7,707 nt of DNA from an uncultured Eubacteriales bacterium (lineage in GTDB: Bacteria > Bacillota > Clostridia > Oscillospirales > Acutalibacteraceae), in the NCBI GenBank assembly GCA_900319255.1, contig ONNU01000396.1, positions 1 through 7,707 of the forward strand, written 5' to 3'. Positions within the stretch are counted from its first letter, which is position 1. Each line of letters begins with the position of its first letter. The notes under the pieces are model-generated. The model worked only from the letters and a program-made list of their open reading frames with translations. It ran no database searches and was not told the DNA's origin. Below, one piece after another: positions 1-5,464 of this stretch. The position numbers and the translations under genes are program-made.

Positions 1-4
1 GGAC

Positions 5-21
5 GGGGGTTAGCCACCCCC
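5..21. other. short G/C-rich hairpin at window edge
   Basis: GGGGGT and ACCCCC face each other across a 5-nt loop (TAGCC). No U-tract follows on the + strand, and on the - strand the window ends too soon to judge. It could be the terminator of a gene outside the window or part of an intergenic repeat; the sequence here cannot decide. Confidence 0.3.
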
Positions 22-91
22 TCCTACTCGATTATGTCAGATTTTGGCAGCGACATAAATCGCAATAACAAGTTCACGCTGACGGAGTTCT

Positions 92-308
92 CTCATTGTG
101 AGATGTTCGTAGGAATGAACTCATATCTGCTATGCTGAAAGATTTTGTTCACTGTGAGGTGAATGTAGGAGTGCGTATGCTATCTGCCAAGTTGAGATTT
201 ATCTTTTACAATGAGGTGTTTATAGAAGTTCAGATTTAATCTGTCTCTGTGGCGATATTCTGTCTGTGTGATGGGATTGTAAAAGACAGAAGTTTATCTT
301 TCTTAATG
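92..308. repeat. degenerate 56-57 bp tandem repeat, about four units
   Basis: The core TGAG(G/A)TG starts at 99, 155 and 212, and a weaker TGATGGG at 269, so the spacings are 56, 57 and 57 bp. Units 1 and 2 also share GTAGGA about 7 bp further on, ATCTGC about 25 bp on and TGA..GATTT near the unit end. Units 3 and 4 share TAxAAG, ATCT and a TGGCG-like end. By eye neighbouring units agree at roughly 55-65% of positions. The first two cores sit in small hairpins (TCTCA/TGAGA at 91-103; TTCAC/GTGAA at 149-163). Every frame is broken by stops on the + strand. The last unit runs directly into the modular intergenic repeat at 309. No function is recognised; a decayed repetitive element is one possibility. 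Confidence 0.5.
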
Positions 309-400
309 GCGGATTTTTTTTAACGATGATATGATGCTCTACGCACTCGGAGGCCTGACCGCTTACGGCTATAGCAAAGAATGTTTTTGTCGGTTACTTT
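309..400 (+). repeat. modular intergenic repeat, copy A (partial, right module only)
   Basis: This stretch matches the right half of copy B (425-597): GCGGATT followed by a T-run, then a CGC..GGAG block, GCTTACGG, TATAGC, AAGAA, and TTGTCGGTTACT. It lacks the G-rich left module and the hairpin, and carries about 20 extra bases after the T-run. Copies A and B therefore form a tandem partial duplication upstream of the lipoprotein gene. No ORF of credible size lies in it. Confidence 0.6.
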
Positions 401-424
401 GGCAGTAAAAGTCTGGATTACTAA

Positions 425-597
425 GGGGGATAAGGAAAGGGGTTTCCACCTTTTGATTTAACAAAGCAGAAATACTAACGAATTATTACTCAGGGCGTTA
501 AAGTGGAACAGCGGATTATTTTTTCCACGCCCAGCGGAGATGACAGCTTTACGGATTAAGGTTATAGCTAAGAAAAAATTCTTTTGTCGTTTACTAT
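425..597 (+). repeat. modular intergenic repeat, copy B (hairpin mostly deleted)
   Basis: The left module GGGGATAAGGAAAGGGG is followed immediately by TTTCCACCTTTTG, which is the 3' end of the long hairpin seen intact in copy D. The 5' arm, loop and apical part are missing, as expected from a deletion across the hairpin. Next comes a middle module shared with copy D (ACAAAG.AGAAATACT...GGAACAGCGGATT) and a right module (AGCGGAGATGACAG...ACGGATT...GGTTA) shared with copies C and D, then a tail shared with copy A. It ends about 35 bp before the -35 box of the lipoprotein promoter. Confidence 0.75.
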
Positions 598-632
598 AAA
601 TTGTGGAAAACAGATATATCTTCGGAATGATA

Positions 633-661
633 TTGTTATTAAAAAGGTTTTGTGGTAGAAT
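633..661 (+). promoter_or_regulatory. sigma-A-type promoter of the lipoprotein gene
   Basis: TTGTTA (633-638) and TAGAAT (656-661) are separated by exactly 17 bp, matching the vegetative consensus at 4/6 and 5/6 positions. The predicted start near 668 would give a leader of about 40 nt before the ATG at 709, with AAGGAG at 696-701. Confidence 0.6.
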
Positions 662-708
662 GGTTCTGTTGTAAGTTAATGTTTTAACGAATCATAAGGA
701 GTGTTCAT

Positions 709-1365
709 ATGAAAAGAACAGCATTATTTGTCCTTGCTTTTGCTATTATGGTTTCTGCGGCTGCATTTTCCGGCTGCGGAAAAAATGAAAATGCCAGCGA
801 TACTTCATCCCAGTCATCAGTATCTCAGACTCAGGAGTCATCAGAGCAGTCCTCTCAGGAATCCTCCGAAGAAACTGAGCTGAACAGCGGTGATGAATCC
901 GAAGCAGAACAGAGTAAGACCGCAGTGTCATCCGAATCTGTGCAGGCTCCGGAAGGCGCAGTGAAAACGGAGCTGAAATTCGGCACAACGGAACCTATTC
1001 CATATGATGATCAGATCAACGGAGAACCCGTAACCCTCGGGGTGGTTTCCTTCGGAAACTCAATGGTCTTTGTTACAGATGATGAAAAAGCTGAGTCTTT
1101 CGGCGGTGTGACCGGATTGGAAGATACATTGAGAGAAGATATCCGAAAGGGTCTTGCTGAGCATCTGCAGACATTAAGTGAGCAGGAAATATCCTATTCA
1201 CAATTACCTATATATTCATCAGAGATCTCGGACAGCCTGATGTCAGAGATGAACGCAAAATGGAACAGCGAGTATGGAGTAGGGGTAGATTATCTCACCA
1301 TCGTTAGCATTAGTTTATCTGATGACTCCGAAAACCTTATCCGAAATATGATAAGCGAAAGCTAA
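709..1365 (+). CDS. lipoprotein with Ser/Glu-rich linker and SPFH-like (YdjI-type) C-terminal domain
   Basis: The protein has 218 residues. Residues 1-22 are a lipoprotein signal peptide (MKR, a hydrophobic core, then the lipobox F-S-G-C with Cys23), so the mature protein should be lipid anchored on the outer face of the membrane. Residues 24-85 are a low-complexity Ser/Glu/Gln linker. From residue 88 the sequence resembles the SPFH domain of YdjI/'virion core protein'-type proteins: FGTTEPIPYDD (91-101) corresponds to the family's FGT.(D/E)PIPYRD, then a G..SF.V.D strand region, and then an amphipathic segment with LSEQEISYSQLP (156-167) followed by EI...L...MN..W...YG and a final V.I.SISLSD strand. 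The start is fixed by AAGGAG seven bases upstream. The family match is from memory of typical members; no search was run. SPFH proteins usually act in the cytoplasm or at the inner membrane face, so an exported one is unusual. The gene appears monocistronic. Confidence 0.8.
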   Translation: MKRTALFVLAFAIMVSAAAFSGCGKNENASDTSSQSSVSQTQESSEQSSQESSEETELNSGDESEAEQSKTAVSSESVQAPEGAVKTELKFGTTEPIPYDDQINGEPVTLGVVSFGNSMVFVTDDEKAESFGGVTGLEDTLREDIRKGLAEHLQTLSEQEISYSQLPIYSSEISDSLMSEMNAKWNSEYGVGVDYLTIVSISLSDDSENLIRNMISES

Positions 1366-1397
1366 GATCATATGGAATTATAAGCTTCTGAACACCG

Positions 1398-1415
1398 GGA
1401 AAGCTCCGGCTTTCC
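1398..1415 (+). other. 7-bp hairpin with UCCG tetraloop after the lipoprotein gene
   Basis: GGAAAGC (1398-1404) pairs perfectly with GCTTTCC (1409-1415) across TCCG, closed by C-G, which is the stable UNCG loop class. It lies 33 bp after the stop codon without a T-run, so it may protect the 3' end rather than terminate. Confidence 0.4.
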
Positions 1416-1443
1416 TGCAATAGCCCGAAAAGTAAACAGATAA

Positions 1444-1486
1444 AACGGCAGAGCCCCCATTACCGGAAACTCTGCCGTTAAATTTT
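1444..1486 (+). terminator. probable terminator of the lipoprotein gene
   Basis: AACGGCAGAG (1444-1453) pairs perfectly with CTCTGCCGTT (1470-1479) over a 16-nt loop, followed by AAATTTT. The stem begins about 80 bp after the stop codon. The T-run is weak, and the opposite strand also has TTTTA after the stem, so it may work in both directions. Between here and the promoter at 1670 no gene is seen; a 95-codon - strand ORF across this hairpin has no ribosome site and is dismissed. Confidence 0.6.
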
Positions 1487-1669
1487 CAGCGTTTTTGCGA
1501 AAAAACAGACACCCGTCAGGCATGGTGAAAGCCTGCCTGCTGATGTGATTTCCGGGGAAATAAAAAAAGTGAGATCGGACCTGTGGCATCGTCAGAGAAA
1601 ACGGCGGAAAATATGTCAAAAAGCCACTTTTTCCGGTGTGTTTTTGGGGGGGCAAGAGTGCTTAAATGC

Positions 1670-1698
1670 TTGACTATGAGTGCGAAATATAGTATAAT
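1670..1698 (+). promoter_or_regulatory. strong sigma-A-type promoter of the toxin-antitoxin operon
   Basis: TTGACT (1670-1675), a 17-bp spacer and a perfect TATAAT (1693-1698). The predicted transcription start near 1705 leaves a leader of only about 20 nt. Its position also rules out any antitoxin start upstream of about 1705. Toxin-antitoxin operons of this class are commonly repressed by their own complex at such a promoter; no clear operator palindrome was identified. Confidence 0.75.
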
Positions 1699-1723
1699 AG
1701 GAATAAGAAATGGGGGCGATCGT

Positions 1724-1945
1724 ATGAGTACAAGGGATCTGGCATATAGTATCTTTCAACAGATGACAGAGGATGAATTAGAGGGCTTTATCATGATGTT
1801 CAAAAGAACACATCCACCGATTACTGATGATCTGCGGGAGCGTAAGGCTATTTTTGATTCGATGCTGAAGCTGTGCAAGCCAATGCCTGAACTTGACTAT
1901 GAAAAAGAACTTGCAAAATACAGAGAGGAGAAGTACAGTACATGA
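1724..1945 (+). CDS. putative antitoxin of a PIN-domain toxin-antitoxin pair
   Basis: The protein has 73 residues, is rich in charged amino acids and has no membrane segment. It opens with STRDLAYSIFQQMTEDELEGF, a helix pattern typical of small antitoxins paired with PIN proteins in Clostridia. Its acidic/basic C-terminal helix (residues 55-71) is the likely toxin-binding tail. A longer reading to an ATG at 1583 is open but would start before the promoter at 1670-1698, so the ATG at 1724, preceded by GGGGG at 1712-1716, is chosen. The stop codon overlaps the toxin start in an ATGA junction, implying translational coupling. By analogy it should neutralise the toxin and may repress the operon. 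The exact antitoxin family is not recognised, so VapB-like is a role statement only. Confidence 0.7.
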   Translation: MSTRDLAYSIFQQMTEDELEGFIMMFKRTHPPITDDLRERKAIFDSMLKLCKPMPELDYEKELAKYREEKYST

Positions 1946-2352
1946 GAGTTTTGATCGATACAAATGTCATACTGGATCTGATCTGTATCAGGCGGGCTTA
2001 TGTCAGAGAGGCGCATAAAATCATCAGCTTGTGCGCAGAAAAGAAGTTGGAGGGCTATATTGCTCCTCAGTCATTTGTGGAAATACACAGTATCCTCCGC
2101 AATGTTATGACCTTTGACGAGAGAAGAAGATTACTCACCGGTTTCTGCTGGCTGCTTACGGTTGTTGGCATTGACAGGGATATAATTATAGCAACTCTTG
2201 AAAATGAGAACTTTGCTGATGTTGAAGATTCTCTTATTTCCCAGTGCGCGAAGTCCTGCGGCGCAGAGTACATTATTACGAGAAACACCGAGAATTTCCA
2301 GAACAGCTCTGTTCCGGCGATCACACCTGCGGATTTTGTGAATTTACTGTAA
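1942..2352 (+). CDS. PIN-domain ribonuclease toxin (VapC-like)
   Basis: The protein has 136 residues, the usual length for a single PIN domain. The N-terminal strand VLIDTNVILD carries the first catalytic acid (Asp6), Glu47 lies in the SFVEIHSIL helix, and Asp93/Asp96 lie in ADVEDSLISQCA. These are the positions at which PIN nucleases bind divalent metal. The final motif reads TRNTENF (113-119) where many relatives have TRN..DF, so the fourth acid is replaced by Asn118 with Glu117 beside it. PIN toxins of this type cleave RNA such as initiator tRNA or rRNA; the target here cannot be predicted. The start overlaps the antitoxin stop by four bases, with AGAGGAG about 11 bases upstream. A terminator follows 15 bp after the stop. 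Confidence 0.85.
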   Translation: MRVLIDTNVILDLICIRRAYVREAHKIISLCAEKKLEGYIAPQSFVEIHSILRNVMTFDERRRLLTGFCWLLTVVGIDRDIIIATLENENFADVEDSLISQCAKSCGAEYIITRNTENFQNSSVPAITPADFVNLL

Positions 2353-2366
2353 TTGAATATTAATTG

Positions 2367-2398
2367 CTCCTCCGTTCTCCGGGACGGGGGAGATTTTT
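2367..2398 (+). terminator. rho-independent terminator of the toxin-antitoxin operon
   Basis: CTCCTCCGT (2367-2375) pairs with ACGGGGGAG (2384-2392), nine pairs with one T-G wobble, over an 8-nt loop and followed by ATTTTT. It begins 15 bp after the toxin stop codon. From here to 2535 no gene or clear signal is seen. Confidence 0.8.
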
Positions 2399-2535
2399 GC
2401 GTTTGAGGGGATGCCGGTGAACAAATTTTAATAGTTTCGGGGCTGTGAAATAATTATGGGCATTGCATTATCGATCATCCGCTCGTTGGACAGAAAGCAG
2501 AAATCCGATAAAACCTACCCATGTAGAGCGAACCC

Positions 2536-2656
2536 GGGGGGAGATAAGGAAAAGGGATTTCAAAAGGGGAGAACATTAAGAGGGGGGCGCAGCCCACCTC
2601 TTGTGGTTCTCCTCTTTTGTCCGCAGCGGAGATGTCAATTTCAAGGATTCAGTTTT
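2536..2656 (+). repeat. modular intergenic repeat, copy C (complete hairpin, middle module missing)
   Basis: It begins with GGGGGGAGATAAGGAAAAGGG, the same left module as copies B and D. A long hairpin follows: arms 2561-2588 and 2592-2619, 28 nt each with five non-identical positions, and loop GCA. The right module (CCGCAGCGGAGATGTCA...GGATTCAG) then follows directly; the middle module of copies B and D is absent. It lies between two converging transcription units and abuts the terminator of the - strand phosphodiesterase gene. ORFs of 108 and 84 codons over this stretch are not credible because they simply read through the hairpin. Confidence 0.75.
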
Positions 2657-2657
2657 G

Positions 2658-2693
2658 AATCAAAATCCCCCGGAACCTCACAGCACCGGGGGA
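2658..2693 (-). terminator. probable terminator of the EAL-domain gene
   Basis: On the - strand TCCCCCGG and CCGGGGGA pair as an 8-bp stem (2666-2673 with 2686-2693) with a 12-nt loop, followed by TTTTGATT. It lies 25 bp after the stop codon at 2719. The T-run is short but the stem is very stable. Confidence 0.6.
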
Positions 2694-2718
2694 AATCTTT
2701 CCTCATATTCATATTTTT

Positions 2719-5010
2719 TCAGCTTGCTCTCGGGAAAGCATATTCCTCAAATTCCTTCCTTGGCAGGGGCTTTGCAAAATAATAACCCTGGAACAGCTTG
2801 CATCCTATCTGAGACAGCTCGGAATATTGCTCCACCGTTTCAACACCCTCTGTAAGTGAGGTGATATGAAGATCCTCGGAAAGCTGTATGATATTCCGGA
2901 TGATCGTCCTTGCCTTTTCATCATTGTCTGAGGATGAAAGGAATTTCATGTCTATCTTGAGTACGTCAACAGGCATATCCTTGAGCAGATTCAGTGAGGA
3001 ATATCCGCTTCCGAAATCGTCCATCTCTACGATAAAGCCGTCATTGCGAAGCTCGTCAAGAAGCTTGAATTTTTCCTGAGCGTCGTTCATCATTACGGTT
3101 TCGGTTATTTCGATACGCAGCTTTTTCGGCTCGATATCGTATTCCTCAACAAGCGCCTTTATCTCGGAAACAACGTCTATGTAATAGAAATTCTTCGGGG
3201 AAATGTTGATGGAAATGAACATATCATTACCCTGCTTTTTCCAGCTCGAAAGTATCTCACAGGCACACCGCCATATATGTCTGTCTACCTCAACGATAAG
3301 CCCGTTCTTTTCCAGTATGGGGATGAATACGGCAGGGGACATGAAGCCGTTCTGCGGATGTATCCATCTTGCAAGCGCCTCTGCGCCTATGACCTTGCCT
3401 GAGCGGTTGGTGATGGGCTGGAGATAGGGCATTATCTGATGCTTGCTGATGGCTTCGGAAAGACCTGCGGTTATCTGCTGATCCCAGACTACCTTCTTTC
3501 GCATATCCTTGTCATAACAGGCAATATGCTCCTTGTAATTGCCTGTGATGGCGGATAATGCAAGATGCGCTCTGTCAAACATTACGGATACGTCCATATC
3601 CCTGTCATCGACTTCATATACGCCTATGTGTATCAGCAGGCGGTGTTCAAGCCCGTTGCTTGAAACCGTGAAGTTCAGAAGCTCGTCCTCCACCTTCTGC
3701 CTGTCAGCCTTCAGCTTTTCTGTGGGAATGAGAACTCCGAAGGTATCTCCTGCGATCCTGCCGTATCTGCATTTTTCATTCACATTGGTACTGAGCCATT
3801 CTGATATCTGCATCAGCGCAAGATCTCCGAAATCCGAACCGAAAACATCATTGACGATCTTGAAGTTCTTTACATCCACAAATACGATGGAATATTCGGT
3901 CTCTCTGTCCTCATGCAGAAGAACGCTTATGCACTGGTAAAGATACTGCTTTGTATAAAGCCCGGTCAAGCTGTCGTGAGTTGATTTATAAAGCTCGGAT
4001 TTGAGCCTTCTTTTCTCTTCGGTGTTGTCACGCACAACAAGATAGGAGCCGGCAAGATGCTTTTTATCCTCGTTTACATTATGGTTTTCGATGGTATAAT
4101 ATCTTGCGTCCTCGCCTGAACCGAGAATTTTGTTCTCTGACCATTCTTCCTTTGTGTATTCACGATCGCCGAACATTTTTTTAAGTCCGGCTGGAACATT
4201 CTCCGTATCATCGTTTTTCAGGTCAAGCAGCCTGCTTCCTGTCTCATTCATCCAAAGACATCTTCCGTAAGCATCATATACAAACAAAGCCTCATTCATA
4301 TTTGAAACTATATCCGAAAGCAGTCTGTCCAGCAGACGAAGCGGACGGTAATGCAAAGCTAAATAGTAGACCAGCAGACCGAATACGCCGTAACCGATCA
4401 TGGAACGGTCTACAGGGGTGCGGGAGAAGATATAGAAGGTCTGCCAGAAGGCTATGATAAGCATTCCTAAAAGAACTATCGAATAGCGTTCCCGGTACAG
4501 CTTGACCGTTTTTATAATAGCGATAATGAATATCAGCATTACACAGAAAAATACTCCGTAATCAATTATACGATGTATATTCTGTCCCCAGAAGGGTATC
4601 ATTCTGTAATAGACATATCCATGAACGTCAACAGGCTCAATTGTGAATGCGTGTCCGAATATGGTATTGAGCAAAAGCTGCACTGCGTCCACACCCAGTA
4701 TCACATACATGACAGTAGGTCTTTGCTGACCGTTTCCGATGCCCTTGCAGTATACCGAGGTAAAAAACACCATGGAAGCCATTACCATATCCATGCCGAT
4801 ATAATATAAATAGCATCCGACTATCGCTATTTCCTTGATTGTCGAACCGATTATTATAAGATTGCCGATAAGCGGGATGATCGTCGCAAAATTCACCCAG
4901 CCGACGGCTCTTCCTATTCTTTTTCCTGATTTTATTCCTCGTACCGCGCAAAAGATAACTGCTGCTATGAGCAGTGCAAAAATTGCGCCGAAGCCAAGCC
5001 TTATTGTCAT
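2719..5010 (-). CDS. membrane-bound 7TM-PAS-GGDEF-EAL protein, likely c-di-GMP phosphodiesterase
   Basis: The protein has 763 residues. Residues 1-222 hold about seven hydrophobic segments, resembling the N-terminal 7TM input region of some sensor kinases. Residues 232-330 fit a PAS domain. The GGDEF-type domain (about 345-500) is degenerate: the signature reads AGDTF (420-424), the first metal-site motif is DVKNF instead of D.D.F, GH..GD is GSDFGD, and there is no RxxD inhibitory site. The EAL domain (about 510-755) keeps its key residues: E544 of EAL, N602, E634, the D664-D665 pair of DDFGSG, K685 of LKID, E721 of EGVET and Q741. It should therefore hydrolyse c-di-GMP to pGpG, with the GGDEF-like domain perhaps acting as a GTP sensor as in Caulobacter PdeA (CC3396). 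The ATG has AAGGTGA four bases upstream. The PAS and 7TM ligands are unknown. Confidence 0.9.
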   Translation of the reverse strand: MTIRLGFGAIFALLIAAVIFCAVRGIKSGKRIGRAVGWVNFATIIPLIGNLIIIGSTIKEIAIVGCYLYYIGMDMVMASMVFFTSVYCKGIGNGQQRPTVMYVILGVDAVQLLLNTIFGHAFTIEPVDVHGYVYYRMIPFWGQNIHRIIDYGVFFCVMLIFIIAIIKTVKLYRERYSIVLLGMLIIAFWQTFYIFSRTPVDRSMIGYGVFGLLVYYLALHYRPLRLLDRLLSDIVSNMNEALFVYDAYGRCLWMNETGSRLLDLKNDDTENVPAGLKKMFGDREYTKEEWSENKILGSGEDARYYTIENHNVNEDKKHLAGSYLVVRDNTEEKRRLKSELYKSTHDSLTGLYTKQYLYQCISVLLHEDRETEYSIVFVDVKNFKIVNDVFGSDFGDLALMQISEWLSTNVNEKCRYGRIAGDTFGVLIPTEKLKADRQKVEDELLNFTVSSNGLEHRLLIHIGVYEVDDRDMDVSVMFDRAHLALSAITGNYKEHIACYDKDMRKKVVWDQQITAGLSEAISKHQIMPYLQPITNRSGKVIGAEALARWIHPQNGFMSPAVFIPILEKNGLIVEVDRHIWRCACEILSSWKKQGNDMFISINISPKNFYYIDVVSEIKALVEEYDIEPKKLRIEITETVMMNDAQEKFKLLDELRNDGFIVEMDDFGSGYSSLNLLKDMPVDVLKIDMKFLSSSDNDEKARTIIRNIIQLSEDLHITSLTEGVETVEQYSELSQIGCKLFQGYYFAKPLPRKEFEEYAFPRAS

Positions 5011-5020
5011 AATATCACCT

Positions 5021-5033
5021 TGATCTCAGATCA
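5021..5033. promoter_or_regulatory. 13-bp palindrome beside the EAL gene start
   Basis: TGATCT-C-AGATCA is a perfect 6+1+6 palindrome ending where the AAGGTGA ribosome site of the EAL gene begins. It overlaps the candidate -10 box at 5030-5035, so it could be an operator; it is short enough to be chance. Confidence 0.3.
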
Positions 5034-5060
5034 TAAATACATAGCCATGACTTCTCACAA
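5030..5060 (-). promoter_or_regulatory. weak candidate promoter of the EAL gene
   Basis: On the - strand TTGTGA (5060-5055) and TATGAT (5035-5030) match the consensus at 4/6 and 5/6 positions, but the spacer is 19 bp. The leader would be only about 13 nt. The gene might instead be read from the upstream GGDEF gene across the 454-bp gap. Confidence 0.3.
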
Positions 5061-5217
5061 TGAAAACTGCTTGAATATCTCTAAGTTTTTTCTTCCGGCG
5101 GTAAAAAGACCCGGGTATCAATACGGCATTTTGCGCTCCTGCTTTGTACGGAAAATCATGGCAGGGCGGCTTACAGGTGATCGTGCCGCAGTATATGACC
5201 GGAAGAGGGTACAGCTG

Positions 5218-5331
5218 TTATTTCAGATCAGACAATGCGTCTGTTATTATCATGTGAGAAACATTATCAATCACAGCAACTTCAATTTCACCAAAGCTGT
5301 TATAGTCAGCTCTGTCTGCAAACATATACAT
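5218..5331 (-). CDS. doubtful 37-codon ORF in the gap between the two c-di-GMP genes
   Basis: ATG at 5331-5329 to TAA at 5220-5218 reads a mixed hydrophobic/acidic peptide beginning MYMFADRADYNSFGEIE. Its composition looks protein-like, but there is no good ribosome site (only GGAA before the second Met), and a stop codon lies just upstream in frame. It could be a small gene, the remnant C-terminus of a decayed gene, or chance. No family is recognised. The same 454-bp gap is also open on the + strand from a TTG at 5020 to 5361, equally without support. Confidence 0.2.
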   Translation of the reverse strand: MYMFADRADYNSFGEIEVAVIDNVSHMIITDALSDLK

Positions 5332-5378
5332 TCCGATAAACTAAAACAATTACATTCCTGAATAACGCTTTTTCCTTT

Positions 5379-5425
5379 CACAGCGCAGAGCAGAGAGGGA
5401 AGTCCGTATCTGCTCCGCTGCTGTG
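5379..5425 (-). other. strong 16-bp hairpin after the GGDEF gene
   Basis: CACAGCGCAGAGCAGA (5379-5394) pairs with the stretch at 5409-5425 in three helices of 6, 4 and 6 bp, broken by one bulged base (5419), over a 14-nt loop. It begins 40 bp after the GGDEF stop codon. Neither strand has a U-tract after it, so it is not a standard intrinsic terminator; it may cap the mRNA 3' end or be a processing site. The rest of the gap (5061-5378) shows no firm feature apart from the doubtful ORF. Confidence 0.45.
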
Positions 5426-5464
5426 GACATTACAAATAAAATTCCTTTGGGGCTGTTCAGGCAA

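Noticed and set aside
24..170. Open - strand frame ending at TAG (24-26), possibly the end of a gene
   Set aside because: It is short, has no credible start, crosses the tandem-repeat units, and a neighbouring unit is interrupted by a stop in the same frame.
92..308. CRISPR array
   Set aside because: The 56-57 bp units diverge along their whole length; there are no constant repeats with unique spacers, and no cas genes.
1368..1655. 95-codon - strand ORF after the lipoprotein gene
   Set aside because: It runs across two hairpins that fit the 3' end of the lipoprotein gene and lacks a ribosome site.
1583..1723. Longer N-terminus (47 extra codons) for the antitoxin
   Set aside because: The near-perfect promoter at 1670-1698 lies inside this extension, so the message cannot include the upstream ATG from that promoter.
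2456..2855. Two overlapping + strand ORFs of 108 and 84 codons
   Set aside because: They read through repeat copy C and the 3' end of the EAL gene on the other strand.
5020..5361. 113-codon + strand ORF in the gap between the c-di-GMP genes
   Set aside because: It starts with TTG over the opposing ribosome site, has no Shine-Dalgarno sequence and its product has no recognisable pattern.
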